From Streptomyces sp. NBC_00271 (GTDB lineage: Bacteria; Actinomycetota; Actinomycetes; Streptomycetales; Streptomycetaceae), in NCBI RefSeq assembly GCF_036178845.1, contig NZ_CP108070.1, forward strand, positions 7,750,001 to 7,814,000: a stretch of 64,000 nucleotides of DNA, written 5' to 3'. Of the stretch, positions 38,145 to 47,399 are shown one piece after another. Within the stretch, counting starts at the first letter, position 1. Every line of letters begins with the position of its first letter. Under the pieces are notes generated by a model. That model saw only the letters and a program-made list of their open reading frames with translations, made no database searches and was not told where the DNA came from. The position numbers and the translations under genes were made by a program.

Positions 38145-41100
38145 CTAGCCTTCTGACGACTTGCCACTCGAACGAGTTGCGCCGGCGGCAGCGCCCGCTT
38201 TGACCGCGCCGTCCTTGCCTGCGGACGGGGCCTCAAAGGACTCCAACGCCTCCAGGACATCCTGGACACGGGAGATCTCGGCGTTGATGTCCTCGCGCCG
38301 GCGGATCAGCACCTCCAGCTCGCGCTTGCCCTCCTCGACCGCGGCCCGCGCCTCGCGGATGGCCTCGGCCTTGATCTCCGTCGCCTCCGCGATGAGCGAG
38401 CTCTTCTTCTGCTCGGCCTCCTTGAGGAGCCCCTCGGCCTTCTTGACCGCGGCGATACGGACCTTGCTCGCCTCGGAGTTGGCCTCCGAGACCAGGTCCT
38501 TCGCCTTCGCCTCGGCCTCGGCGAGCTGGTCCTCGGCGGCCCGCACCAGCGCGTCGCAGCGATCACCGGCCGTCTTCATCGCCTCGGCCGACTCACGCCT
38601 GGCCCGCTCGTGCAGTTCCTCGATCTCGGTGGTGACGCGGTCGCGCAGCTCCTCCGCCCGCTCCCTTATGGCGGTCGCGTCCCGGCGCGCGCCGACCAGC
38701 AGCTCGTCCGCGTCCGTACGGGACCGCTCCACCATGGTGTTGCCCTCGACGGTCGCCTCGGAGACCAGCCGCTCGGCCTCGTTGCGTGCCGCGCCCACCA
38801 TCGTGTCGGCCTGCGACTCGGCGTCCGCCGTGGTCTTCTGCGCGCTCTGCTGCGCCTCGGCGAGCAGCTTGTCCGCCTCGGACGCCGTCTCCGAGATGAG
38901 GGTGTCGACCTGCTCGGCCGCCTCGGAGCGCCGCTTGTTGGCCTCCCGGCGTGCCGCGTCCAGCGTCCGGTCGGCCTCCTCGCGGGCACCGGACGTGAGC
39001 CGCTCGGCCTCCGCCGCCGCCTCGGCCTTGACCCGCTCGGACTCGCTGCGGATCCGCTCGGCGTGCTGCTGCGCGGAACCGACCGTCTCGGCGGCCTCGG
39101 CCCGCAGCCGCTCCGCGTCCCCGGTCGCGTCCGAGATCAGCCGCTCGGCCTTGGCCACGGACTCCGCGCGCACGCGCTCGGCCTCGGCGTTCGTCTCGTT
39201 CGTCAGCCGCTCCGCCTCGGAGCGCGCCTCGGTGATGAGCGTGTCGACCTGCGTGGCCGCGTCCGAACGGATCCGGTTCGCGTCCTCCCGGGCCTCGGCA
39301 CGGCTGCGCGAAGCCTCCTGCTCGGCGTTCGCGATGGTGTCGGAGGCCTCGGTGCGCACCCGCTGGGCGTGCTCGGCGGCTTCCGAACGCAGCCGCTCGG
39401 ACTCGGCGATCGCCTCCGAAACCGTACGCTCCGCGAGCGACTTGGCGGCGTCCGTCTCCTCGGCCGCCTCGCGCCGGATACGGCTCGCGTCCTCGGAGGC
39501 CCGCTCCCGCTCCGCGTACGCGTCGGCGCGGACCCGGTCCGCCTCCTCCTGCGCCTCGGTCCTGGTCCGGTCCGCCGCGTGCTCGGCGGCGCTGCGCAGG
39601 CCGGTGATCTCCTCCTGGGCCTGCTCGTGCAGCCCCGCCACGGCGTCGCGCACCTGCTGCGCGGTCTGCTCGGCGCTGGAGACCATCTCGGTCGCGCGCC
39701 GGTCGGCCTCCTCGACCAGCCGTACGGCCTCGGCCTGGGCCTCGTCGACACGGTTGCGCGCGGAGGCGAGGAGCTCCTCGCTCTGCTCGCGGGCCCGCTC
39801 GCGCTCCTGGTCGGCCTCCTGGCGAGCGGAACCGAGGAGTTCCTCGGCCTCGCGGCGCCGCCGGGCGGCCTCCTCCTGGGCGGCGGCCAGTGTCTCCGCG
39901 CCCTCGGTGGCCAGCCGCTCGGCCGCGGCCTGGGCCTCCGCCCGTACCCGGTCGGCGCTGTCCTGGGCCTCCGACTTCAGCCGCTCGGCCTCCGCCGCGG
40001 CCTCCGAACGCAGTCGTACGGCGATGTTCTCGCCCTCGGCGCGCGACGTGGAGGCGTCCGCGGCGGCCTCGTTGCGCAGCCGGTCCGCCTCCGCCTCGGC
40101 CTGCGCCTGAAGCGTACGGATCCGCTCGGCGGCCTCCGAACGCAGCCGGTCGCTCTCCTCGGCAGCCTCGCGGCGGATCCGCTCGGCGTCCGCCCGTGCG
40201 TCGCTCAGCGCCTGCTCGGCCGAGGCGAGCCGCTGCTCGGCCTCGGTGTGCAGCCGGGTCAGCTCCTCGGCGGCCTCCGTCCGACGGGCCGCTATGGCGC
40301 GCTCGGTCTCCTCGCGCAGCGTCTCGGCGGCCCGCTCGGCCTCCGCCTTGATCGTGTCGGAGAGCTCGACGGCCTCCTCGCGGTTGCGCTCGGCCTCCTT
40401 GCGCGTGCGCTCCAGGGTCTCCTCGGCCTGGCGGCGCAGCGTCGTGGCACGCTCGATGGCCTCGGTGCGCACCCGCTCGCTGTCGCCGGTGGCCGTGTTC
40501 CGCAGCTCGTCCGCGTCCGCCTTGGCCTTCGCGAGCAGCTCTTCGGCGGTCTTGGCCGCCTCCTCGATCTGCTGGACGGCCTCGCGCCGGGCCTCGGAGC
40601 GGATCCGCTCGCCCTCGGCATTGGCCTCGGAGCGCAGCTGCTCGGCCTCGCCGCGCAGCCGGCGCGCCTCCTCCTGCAGCTCGACCGTCTTGGCGCGGTA
40701 CTCCTTGGTGTCGTCCTTCGCCGTGCCCTTGAGCTGCTCGGCGATGTCGTGCGCCTCGGCACGCAGCCGGTCCGCCTCGGACTCCGCCTCGGTGCGGATC
40801 CGCTCGGCCTCCTCGGCCGCCGCCTTCCTGGTCGCCTTGGCGTCATCGGACGCCTTGTTCAGGACGTCCTCGGCGGTACGGGCCGCCTTGGAGAGCTGGG
40901 AGGCGGTCTCCTCGGCGGTGAGGCTGCGCGCGGTCTCCTCGGCCTCCGCGACGATCTTCTCGGCCTTGGCCTTGGCGTCCGCGACGGCCTGCTCGGCGTC
41001 GGACTTGGTGGTCTCCGCCTCCTTGGTGGCCTCGCTGACCAGCCGGGCGACCTGTTCCTTCGCCGTACGCGTGCGCTGCTCGTTCGCCGACTCGGCGCTC

Positions 41101-41996
41101 GCCAGAGCCTTGGCCGCGGCCTCCTTCGCCTCGGCGACGACCTTGTCCGCCTCGGCCCGCGCCTCGCGCAGTGCCGACTCGGCCTCCGACATGCGCTGCT
41201 CGGCGGCCCGGCTCAGCTCGGTGGCCTGGCGACGGGCGCTGTCCGACTCGTTCGCCGTGGAGCTGCGCAGCTGCTCGGCGTGGTCGGTGGCCTCCTGGGC
41301 CTGCGTCGACGCGGCGTTCAGCAGCCGCTCGGCGTCCGTGCGGGCCCGGCGCAGCAGCGCCTCGGCCTCCGCGCGGGCCGACTCGGCGTCGTTCGCCAGC
41401 CGCTGGCGGGCCTCGGCGGCGGTCCGCTCGGCCTCCGCACGGGCGGCACTCAGCGCCTGGTCCGCCTCCGCGCGCGACTCCTCCAGGAGCCGGCGGGCCT
41501 GCTGCTCGCTGCGGGCGCGCAGCTGCTCGGCCCACGCCACGTTCTCGTTGACGTGCGACTCGACGGTCTGACGGCGCTCGGCCAGCTCCTGATCGAGCTG
41601 CTGGCGGCGCGCGACCGCCTCCTGGTGCAGCTCCGCCTGCAACCGGGCGGCCTGCTCGGCGTGCTCCTGGAGGATGCGCTGCGTCTGCGCCCGGGCCTGG
41701 CTCATCTCGCGCTCGGCGTCGGCGCGCAGCTGATCGGCCTGGATCTGGGCATTACGGAGCAACTGCTCGGCCTGATAGCCGAGGTCGCCACCGCTGTCGT
41801 AGGCAGGCCGGGTCGCCAGACTGCGGCGCGCCTCGTGCAGCTTGGCGCGCAGCACCTCGACCTGATAGCCGAGGTCCTCGGCGTGCTGGACGGCCTTCTC
41901 CCGCTCGGTCTTCAGCCGTTCCATCTCGGCCTCGAACCGAGAGAGGTGGTCGACGTCAGCCGCCGGCTCTCGCTCCTGGCGTTCGTAGCCCCGCAC
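38145..41996 (-). CDS. scy: Scy, very long coiled-coil polarity scaffold
   Basis: About 1283 residues, nearly all predicted coiled coil. Short repeats of the type AEAERLRSEAAE, with Glu/Ala/Arg-rich heptads, run from about residue 90 to 1240. The family is known for a 51-residue repeat. The N-terminus has a DivIVA-like part (YERQEREPAADVDHLSRFEA) and ends with ISRVQDVLEALESF. Scy assembles tip-organising centres that control polarised growth, with DivIVA and FilP. GTG 41996 (MRGYERQ) fits the known family start. The long open frame on the opposite strand here is a codon-bias shadow. Confidence 0.94.
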   Translation of the reverse strand: MRGYERQEREPAADVDHLSRFEAEMERLKTEREKAVQHAEDLGYQVEVLRAKLHEARRSLATRPAYDSGGDLGYQAEQLLRNAQIQADQLRADAEREMSQARAQTQRILQEHAEQAARLQAELHQEAVARRQQLDQELAERRQTVESHVNENVAWAEQLRARSEQQARRLLEESRAEADQALSAARAEAERTAAEARQRLANDAESARAEAEALLRRARTDAERLLNAASTQAQEATDHAEQLRSSTANESDSARRQATELSRAAEQRMSEAESALREARAEADKVVAEAKEAAAKALASAESANEQRTRTAKEQVARLVSEATKEAETTKSDAEQAVADAKAKAEKIVAEAEETARSLTAEETASQLSKAARTAEDVLNKASDDAKATRKAAAEEAERIRTEAESEADRLRAEAHDIAEQLKGTAKDDTKEYRAKTVELQEEARRLRGEAEQLRSEANAEGERIRSEARREAVQQIEEAAKTAEELLAKAKADADELRNTATGDSERVRTEAIERATTLRRQAEETLERTRKEAERNREEAVELSDTIKAEAERAAETLREETERAIAARRTEAAEELTRLHTEAEQRLASAEQALSDARADAERIRREAAEESDRLRSEAAERIRTLQAQAEAEADRLRNEAAADASTSRAEGENIAVRLRSEAAAEAERLKSEAQDSADRVRAEAQAAAERLATEGAETLAAAQEEAARRRREAEELLGSARQEADQERERAREQSEELLASARNRVDEAQAEAVRLVEEADRRATEMVSSAEQTAQQVRDAVAGLHEQAQEEITGLRSAAEHAADRTRTEAQEEADRVRADAYAERERASEDASRIRREAAEETDAAKSLAERTVSEAIAESERLRSEAAEHAQRVRTEASDTIANAEQEASRSRAEAREDANRIRSDAATQVDTLITEARSEAERLTNETNAEAERVRAESVAKAERLISDATGDAERLRAEAAETVGSAQQHAERIRSESERVKAEAAAEAERLTSGAREEADRTLDAARREANKRRSEAAEQVDTLISETASEADKLLAEAQQSAQKTTADAESQADTMVGAARNEAERLVSEATVEGNTMVERSRTDADELLVGARRDATAIRERAEELRDRVTTEIEELHERARRESAEAMKTAGDRCDALVRAAEDQLAEAEAKAKDLVSEANSEASKVRIAAVKKAEGLLKEAEQKKSSLIAEATEIKAEAIREARAAVEEGKRELEVLIRRREDINAEISRVQDVLEALESFEAPSAGKDGAVKAGAAAGATRSSGKSSEG

Positions 41997-42155
41997 TGCG
42001 CGGTCCCATCCGTCCCCTGGTCGCAAGTCTCTCCAAACGAACCCCGTCCATCCGCCGAACGGGGCCCCCGGGGAATGGTGTCAGATCAACAGCGGAGCAC
42101 GGGCTGTCGCCCCGACGCTCGTCCCCCGAAACCTGGACCCCGGCCCTTTGACCAC

Positions 42156-42204
42156 GCCGTCCTCAGGACGGCATGACCTCAGGGCCTGTCGCCGGACAGG
42201 CCCT
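42156..42204. terminator. Two consecutive hairpins between mce and scy
   Basis: GCCGTCCT-C-AGGACGGC (42156-42172) is a perfect 8-bp stem. AGGGCCTGTC / GACAGGCCCT (42181-42190, 42195-42204) is a perfect 10-bp stem with a 4-nt loop. They lie 59 bp beyond the mce stop, in the 266-bp gap that also holds the scy promoter, and probably insulate the two genes. Confidence 0.7.
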
Positions 42205-42262
42205 GGGCCGCCCCGAAACGGCAGCGGCCACCCCCAACCCTACCGGCCCAGATATACGGAGG

Positions 42263-42703
42263 TCAGTGCTCAGGTGACTCAACAGCCGCCGAAGTGACCA
42301 GTTCTGTCAGGACACCATGGCAATCCTTCGGGTGAAGGAACGTGATTCGTGACCCCATGGAGCCGCGTCGGGGCTCGTCGTAGAGGACTCGTACGCCTTT
42401 CTCCCTGATATCGGCGGCATCGGCGTCGACGTCCGCCGTACCGAACGCGATGTGATGGACCCCTTCGCCGTTCTTCGCCAGCCACTTCCCGACGGCCGAG
42501 TCCTCGCGGGTCGGCTCCAGGAGCTGGAGGTAGGAGGCGCCGCCGTCGGACGTCTCATTGATCTTGAGCATGGCCTCGCGGACGCCCTGCTCCTCGTTGA
42601 CCTCGGAGTGGAAGACCTCGAAGCCGTACGTCGCCCGGTAGAACTCGACAGTCGCGTCGAGGTCGAAGCAGGCGATACCGATGTGGTCGATTCGCGTCAG
42701 CAT
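42263..42703 (-). CDS. mce: Methylmalonyl-CoA epimerase
   Basis: A 146-residue vicinal-oxygen-chelate protein interconverting (R)- and (S)-methylmalonyl-CoA. Metal ligands of the family are all at expected spacing: H7 (IDHIGIA), Q60 (YLQLLEP), H84 (GVHHIAF) and E134 (GVLTELV). It is divergent from the thiolase gene, across 146 bp. It provides the isomer used by methylmalonyl-CoA mutase and, in streptomycetes, extender units for polyketides. Confidence 0.95.
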   Translation of the reverse strand: MLTRIDHIGIACFDLDATVEFYRATYGFEVFHSEVNEEQGVREAMLKINETSDGGASYLQLLEPTREDSAVGKWLAKNGEGVHHIAFGTADVDADAADIREKGVRVLYDEPRRGSMGSRITFLHPKDCHGVLTELVTSAAVESPEH

Positions 42704-42849
42704 GGAGTCAGTGCAGCGCTCATACGGCGGTTACGCAACGTGCGCGCGATCACACTGACTGCCGGATGACGGGTGGCCTACCGCTCAGTACATTCAAGTA
42801 AACCCTCGTTCACTCCTCGGCTGTGCAGCCGGTAAGGGGATCGCACCTC

Positions 42850-44052
42850 ATGTCTGGAACGAACAGCAGTACCTCGGTGATCGTCGCGGGCGCCCGAACG
42901 CCCATGGGACGGTTGCTGGGCTCGCTGAAGTCCTTCTCCGGGGCCGACCTCGGAGGCTTCGCGATCAAGGCCGCCCTCGACCGTGCGGGGATCGGTGGCG
43001 ACCAGGTGCAGTACGTGATCATGGGCCAGGTGCTGCAGGCCGGGGCGGGCCAGATCCCGGCACGCCAGGCCGCGGTCAAGGCGGGCATCCCGATGAGCGT
43101 CCCGGCGCTCACGATCAACAAGGTGTGTCTGTCCGGTCTCGACGCCATCGCGCTCGCGGACCAGCTGATCCGCGCGGGTGAATTCGACATCGTGGTCGCG
43201 GGCGGCCAGGAGTCCATGACGAACGCGCCCCACCTGCTCCCCAAGTCCCGCGAAGGCTTCAAGTACGGCGCGATCGAGATGCTCGACGCGATGGCGTACG
43301 ACGGTCTCACCGACGCCTTCGAGAACATCGCCATGGGCGAGTCGACGGAGAAGCACAACACACGCCTGGGCATCGCCCGCCCGGAGCAGGACGAGATCGC
43401 GGCCCTCTCCCACCAGCGTGCGGCCGCCGCCCAGAAGAACGGCATCTTCGAGGCGGAGATCACGCCCGTGGAGATTCCGCAGCGCAAGGGCGAGCCCGTC
43501 GTCTTCAGCAAGGACGAGGGCATCCGCGCCGAGACGACGGCGGAGTCGCTGGCCAAGCTGCGCCCCGCCTTCACCCGGGACGGCACGATCACGGCGGGCA
43601 CCTCCTCGCAGATCTCCGACGGCGCCGCGGCCGTGGTCGTGATGAGCAAGACCAAGGCGCAGGAGCTCGGCCTCCAGTGGATCGCCGAGATCGGCGCGCA
43701 CGGGAACGTCGCAGGTCCGGACAACTCGCTCCAGTCCCAGCCCTCGAACGCGATCCTGCACGCCCTGAAGAAGGAGGGCCTCGACGTCTCCGACCTCGAC
43801 CTGATCGAGATCAACGAGGCGTTCGCCGCGGTCGCCGTGCAGTCAATGAAGGACCTCGGCGTATCCACGGAAAAGGTGAACGTCAACGGTGGTGCCATCG
43901 CCCTCGGTCACCCGATCGGGATGTCCGGCGCCCGCCTCGTGCTGCACCTCGCCCTGGAGCTCAAGCGGCGCGGCGGCGGGGTCGGCGCGGCGGCGCTGTG
44001 CGGTGGCGGCGGGCAGGGTGACGCGCTGATCGTGCGGGTACCCAAGGCCTGA
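42850..44052 (+). CDS. Acetyl-CoA C-acetyltransferase (thiolase)
   Basis: A 400-residue thiolase. The acyl-accepting Cys is C93 in [12 protein letters not shown]. The base pair is H354 in [16 protein letters not shown] and C384 in ALCGGGGQG. It condenses two acetyl-CoA or cleaves acetoacetyl-CoA. ATG 42850 ([10 protein letters not shown]) follows AAGGGGA; an in-frame start at 42823 lacks a good site. meaB begins 65 bp downstream, so the two may be cotranscribed. Confidence 0.94.
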   Translation: MSGTNSSTSVIVAGARTPMGRLLGSLKSFSGADLGGFAIKAALDRAGIGGDQVQYVIMGQVLQAGAGQIPARQAAVKAGIPMSVPALTINKVCLSGLDAIALADQLIRAGEFDIVVAGGQESMTNAPHLLPKSREGFKYGAIEMLDAMAYDGLTDAFENIAMGESTEKHNTRLGIARPEQDEIAALSHQRAAAAQKNGIFEAEITPVEIPQRKGEPVVFSKDEGIRAETTAESLAKLRPAFTRDGTITAGTSSQISDGAAAVVVMSKTKAQELGLQWIAEIGAHGNVAGPDNSLQSQPSNAILHALKKEGLDVSDLDLIEINEAFAAVAVQSMKDLGVSTEKVNVNGGAIALGHPIGMSGARLVLHLALELKRRGGGVGAAALCGGGGQGDALIVRVPKA

Positions 44053-44117
44053 AGCCGTTGTCCCCTTCCGTACGACCCCGGTGCGTACGGATCTGAACGG
44101 AGCTGAACGGAGCTGTG

Positions 44118-45074
44118 ATGCAGGACGTCTCCTCGCTGGTGGCCCAGGCCAGGGAAGGCAGGCCGCGGGCCGTGGCCCGGCTGATCTCCCTGGTGGAGGG
44201 GGCGTCCCCGCAGTTGCGCGAGGTCATGGCGGCGCTGGCCCCGCTGACCGGCAACGCGTACGTCGTCGGGCTCACCGGCTCTCCGGGCGTGGGCAAGTCG
44301 ACCTCGACCTCGGCGCTGGTGACGGCGTACCGGCGGCAGGGCAAGCGGGTCGGGGTCCTGGCCGTCGACCCGTCCTCGCCGTTCTCCGGAGGCGCCCTGC
44401 TCGGCGACCGTGTCCGCATGTCCGAGCACGCCTCCGACCCCGGCGTCTACATCCGCTCGATGGCCACGCGAGGCCATCTGGGCGGTCTGGCCTGGGCGGC
44501 CCCCCAGGCCATCCGCGTCCTGGACGCGGCGGGCTGTGACGTGATCCTGGTGGAGACGGTCGGCGTGGGCCAGTCGGAGGTGGAGATCGCCTCCCAGGCG
44601 GACACCTCGGTGGTCCTGCTCGCCCCCGGCATGGGCGACGGCATCCAGGCGGCGAAGGCCGGAATCCTGGAGATCGGCGACGTGTACGTGGTGAACAAGG
44701 CCGACCGGGACGGTGCCGACGCGACCGCGCGTGAGCTGAACCACATGCTCGGGCTCGGCGAGTCCCGAGGGCCCGGGGACTGGCGGCCGCCGATCGTCAA
44801 GACGGTCGCGGCGCGGGGCGAGGGCATCGACGAGGTCGTCGAGGCCCTGGAGAAGCACCACGCCTGGATGGAGGAGCACGGTGTCCTCGCCGAGCGTCGT
44901 CTCGCCCGGGCGTCCCAGGAGGTCGAGACGATCGCCGTCACGGCGCTGCGTCAACGTATCGGTGACCTTCATGGTGACCGTCGTCTCAGTGCGCTCGCGG
45001 AGCGGATCGTGGCGGGGGAGCTGGATCCCTACCGGGCGGCGGACTCGTTGGTGGCGGGCCTGACGGAGAGCTGA
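44118..45074 (+). CDS. meaB: MeaB/ArgK-family GTPase, chaperone of B12-dependent mutases
   Basis: A 318-residue G3E GTPase. The P-loop GSPGVGKST (54-62), the family hallmark VDPSSPFSGGALLGDRVRM (83-101), ETVGVGQSE and the base-recognition NKAD are clear. MeaB proteins gate cofactor loading and protect AdoCbl-dependent acyl-CoA mutases from inactivation. Neighbouring mce supports that role. ATG 44118 has GGAG 5 nt upstream; GTG 44115 is an alternative. Just before it CTGAACGGAG occurs twice in tandem. Confidence 0.94.
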   Translation: MQDVSSLVAQAREGRPRAVARLISLVEGASPQLREVMAALAPLTGNAYVVGLTGSPGVGKSTSTSALVTAYRRQGKRVGVLAVDPSSPFSGGALLGDRVRMSEHASDPGVYIRSMATRGHLGGLAWAAPQAIRVLDAAGCDVILVETVGVGQSEVEIASQADTSVVLLAPGMGDGIQAAKAGILEIGDVYVVNKADRDGADATARELNHMLGLGESRGPGDWRPPIVKTVAARGEGIDEVVEALEKHHAWMEEHGVLAERRLARASQEVETIAVTALRQRIGDLHGDRRLSALAERIVAGELDPYRAADSLVAGLTES

Positions 45075-45160
45075 GGCCGGCTTTCCTCGCCCCCGCCGCC
45101 CCTACCCGTCCCATCCCGTCCCGGGGGCTCCGCCCCCAGACCCCCGGGCGGGTTCTTCGC

Positions 45161-45293
45161 CTGCGGGCCGGTGGGGGCTGGCCGCGCAGTTCCCCGCGCC
45201 CCTGAGGCGGGGGCTTCGCCCCGCATCCCCCGACCACCCGATTCGTTTGGCTGCGGGCCGGTGGGGGCTGGCCGCGCAGTTCCCCGCGCCCCT
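45161..45293 (+). repeat. Dispersed Streptomyces repeat, two identical direct copies
   Basis: Two identical 43-bp copies, 45161-45203 and 45251-45293, begin CTGCGGGCCGGTGGGGGC, contain CGCGCAGTTCCCCGCGCC and end at CCCT. Each is followed by an imperfect palindrome around GGGCTTCGCCCC. Related copies occur at 46708-46750 (inverted), 57755-57797 and 57845-57887. This matches the abundant intergenic element seen through streptomycete chromosomes. Confidence 0.88.
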
Positions 45294-45385
45294 AGGACGG
45301 GGCTTCGCCCCGGATTCTCGCGCCCCTTGAGGGTGGGGGTGTGCGTACCTGTCGACTCTTGGCGCCCGCTGTTACGTTAGGGCGC

Positions 45386-45406
45386 ATGTTCCTCCTCTTG
45401 GCATAG
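45386..45406 (+). CDS. Possible six-residue leader peptide MFLLLA upstream of the MFS gene
   Basis: ATG TTC CTC CTC TTG GCA TAG. The ATG lies about 7 nt after TACGTT, a -10-like box, so the transcript could start at or near the A of ATG (leaderless). Three consecutive Leu codons and a downstream stem recall ribosome-dependent attenuators. Evidence is positional only. Confidence 0.3.
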   Translation: MFLLLA

Positions 45407-45496
45407 GGCCCGCCCAGGCCCGCGACGGACACCGGAGGGTGGGTCGTCGCGGCACTCAGGCGACCCCTTTCCGCCTCCCGGTCGAGGAACCCCACC

Positions 45497-46795
45497 ATGT
45501 CTGCGCCCGCGCCGCGGCCCACGTACGCCGCGTTCTTCCGCATCCCCCACGCTCGCCACACCTTCACCGCCGCCCTCATCGGCAGACTCTCCTACGGCAT
45601 GGTCTCGCTGGCCGTGATGCTCAGCGTGACCGAGGCCACCGGCTCGTACGCCGCCGCCGGCACGGTCATGGCACTGTTCGGCGCGACAAGCGTGCTCCTG
45701 TCACCGGTGAGGGCGGCCCTGATCGACCGCCACGGCCCCCGCCGCGCCCTCATCCCGATGGCCTCGCTCTACGCCACCCTGCTCGCGACCCTGGCGACAG
45801 CGGCCTGGCGGCCCGGAACACCCGCACCCGCTCTCGGCGCCCTCGCCGTCACCGCGGGCGCCTGCACGCCGCCCCTCGGCCCCACGGTGCGCGCCCTGTG
45901 GGGCGAGGTCATCGAGGACAACCGGGTCCTGCAGCGGGCGTACAGCCTGGACGGGATCGCCGAGGAGATCCTCTTCGTCTCGGGTCCGCTGCTGGTGGGC
46001 GCGGTCGTCCAGTTCGCACCCCCGGCCGCCGCGCTCGCGCTCTGCGCCCTGCTGGTGTGGGCCGGAACCCTCGCGTTCGTCCTGTCGCCGGCTGTGGCGG
46101 GCGTACGTCCGGCCGTCACGAAGCCCGTCGCACGCCCGGGGCGCGGGCGCCGTTTCCGCGACGGGCGCGCGCTCCTGCAGCCCGTCGTCGTCGCGGCGGG
46201 CGTCGGCCTGTCCCTGGGAGCAGTCGACCTTCTGGTGATGGCCTACGCCACCCGGCACCATCACGGGAACGACGTGGTGGCCTGGGTGCTCGCCGCCCTG
46301 TCGCTGGGCAGCGCCCTGGGCGGCCTCCTGAACGGCGCCGTCGACTGGCGTACGCCCGCACGGGCGCGGCTGCCGCTGCTGGCGGGCGGCCTGGGCCTCG
46401 CCCTGGCGGCCGCGGGCCTCGCTCCCGGCCTCGGCACCCTGACCGTCGCCGTGGCCTGCGCCGGATTCTTCGTCGCCCCGGCCCTCACGACGTCGTACCT
46501 GATCGCCGACGAGGCGGCCCCGTCGGGCCGCCGTACCCAGGCCGGAGCCTGGGTCAACACCGCGGTGAACGCCGGAAGCGCGGGCGGCACCGCGGGAGCA
46601 GGCCTTCTGGTGGGCCACCTGCCCCTGGGCCTGTGCTTCGCCCTGTCGGGGACGGTGACGGTGGCGACGGGACTCCTCTCCGTGCGCCAGGCTTCCCCGC
46701 GCCCCAGAGGGGCGCGGGGAACTGCGCGACCAGCCCCGGACGGCCCGCAGTCGCACAGCGGCCCGCACGCGGAGAGCAGCAGCCATCACGGGTAG
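45497..46795 (+). CDS. Major facilitator superfamily transporter
   Basis: A 432-residue protein with about twelve hydrophobic segments and the MFS loop 2-3 pattern (RAALIDRHGPRRAL). Probably a drug or metabolite exporter; substrate unknown. The ATG follows GAGGAA. The C-terminal tail after VRQASP (RPRGARGTARPAPDGPQ) is encoded by an inverted copy of the dispersed 43-bp repeat, so the last 35 or so residues are unlikely to be functional family sequence. It converges on a MarR gene and has a possible attenuator upstream. Confidence 0.88.
   Translation: MSAPAPRPTYAAFFRIPHARHTFTAALIGRLSYGMVSLAVMLSVTEATGSYAAAGTVMALFGATSVLLSPVRAALIDRHGPRRALIPMASLYATLLATLATAAWRPGTPAPALGALAVTAGACTPPLGPTVRALWGEVIEDNRVLQRAYSLDGIAEEILFVSGPLLVGAVVQFAPPAAALALCALLVWAGTLAFVLSPAVAGVRPAVTKPVARPGRGRRFRDGRALLQPVVVAAGVGLSLGAVDLLVMAYATRHHHGNDVVAWVLAALSLGSALGGLLNGAVDWRTPARARLPLLAGGLGLALAAAGLAPGLGTLTVAVACAGFFVAPALTTSYLIADEAAPSGRRTQAGAWVNTAVNAGSAGGTAGAGLLVGHLPLGLCFALSGTVTVATGLLSVRQASPRPRGARGTARPAPDGPQSHSGPHAESSSHHG
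46694..46750 (-). repeat. Inverted copy of the dispersed repeat inside the MFS coding sequence
   Basis: The 43-bp repeat in inverse orientation (46708-46750) lies inside the 3' end of the MFS gene. Its outer part extends into a perfect 12-bp hairpin, TCCCCGCGCCCC-AGA-GGGGCGCGGGGA without gap at 46694-46720 (arms 46694-46705 and 46709-46720). The coding frame reads through it. Confidence 0.85.
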
Positions 46796-46830
46796 GACGC
46801 CCTGCCGCCTCTCACGCACTCAGCGGAGCG

Positions 46831-47307
46831 TTACGGCTTGCCCCGCTGCCCCCGCAAATGCTCCGCGATCGGCCGCAGCGACTTGTGCAGCTCCTCCAGG
46901 GCCTCCGGGGACAGCAGATCCATGAAGTGCCTGCGTACGGACGCCACGTGATGCGGGGCGACCTTCTTCATCGTCTCCATGCCGTGCTCGGTGAGGACGG
47001 CGAACAGTCCCCGGCGGTCGGACTCGCAGTTCTCGCGCCGGACCAGGTCCGCGTTCTCCATGCGGGTGATCTGGTGCGAGAGCCGGCTCTTGGACTGAAG
47101 GGTGGCGGCCGCGAGGTCGCTCATCCGCAGCCGGAAGCCCTCCGACTCGGAGAGGTTCACCAGGATCTCGTAGTCGTTCATCGTCAGCCCGAACGGCTGC
47201 AGATCCCTTTCGAGCTGGTACGTCAACAGCCTGTTGACCTCCAGGTGGGTGCGCCAGGCGCACTGCTCCGCATCGGTCAGCCAGCGCGTGGCCGTCTCGG
47301 TCTCCAT
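46831..47307 (-). CDS. MarR family transcriptional regulator
   Basis: A 158-residue winged-helix regulator. LTMNDYEILVNLSESEGFRL leads into MSDLAAATLQSKSRLSHQIT (recognition region) and the wing RENCESDRRGLFAVLTEHG. The ATG at 47307 has no ribosome site; TAGACT (47319-47314 on the minus strand) lies 6 nt away, so the mRNA may be leaderless. It converges on the MFS gene and could respond to its substrate. Confidence 0.88.
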   Translation of the reverse strand: METETATRWLTDAEQCAWRTHLEVNRLLTYQLERDLQPFGLTMNDYEILVNLSESEGFRLRMSDLAAATLQSKSRLSHQITRMENADLVRRENCESDRRGLFAVLTEHGMETMKKVAPHHVASVRRHFMDLLSPEALEELHKSLRPIAEHLRGQRGKP

Positions 47308-47399
47308 GAATGAAGTCTACCTAAAATGTTGAAAGGCGAACTAGTGAGGGTGGTGTGACTACGCGCACGCGTTCGACGTCACACTCCGCAGACTACCGC

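Larger units (their letters stand above)
45075..45496 (+). other. 422-bp intergenic region: repeat copies, then MFS leader
   Basis: The first half holds GC-rich palindromes (45121-45150) and two exact copies of a 43-bp dispersed repeat. The second half holds the promoter and leader of the MFS gene: a six-codon ORF at 45386 and a stem CCGCGACG / CGTCGCGG (45420-45427, 45445-45452). No longer gene is apparent. Confidence 0.6.

Noticed and set aside
38610..42176. 1188-codon open frame on the plus strand opposite scy
   Set aside because: It mirrors Scy codon bias (Leu/Gly/Arg-rich, no domain, no ribosome site). The coiled-coil frame on the minus strand is the real gene.
45075..45400. Possible riboswitch upstream of the MFS gene
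   Set aside because: I compared it by eye with cobalamin, TPP, SAM, ydaO, fluoride and glycine core motifs and found none; only a mini-ORF and stem remain.
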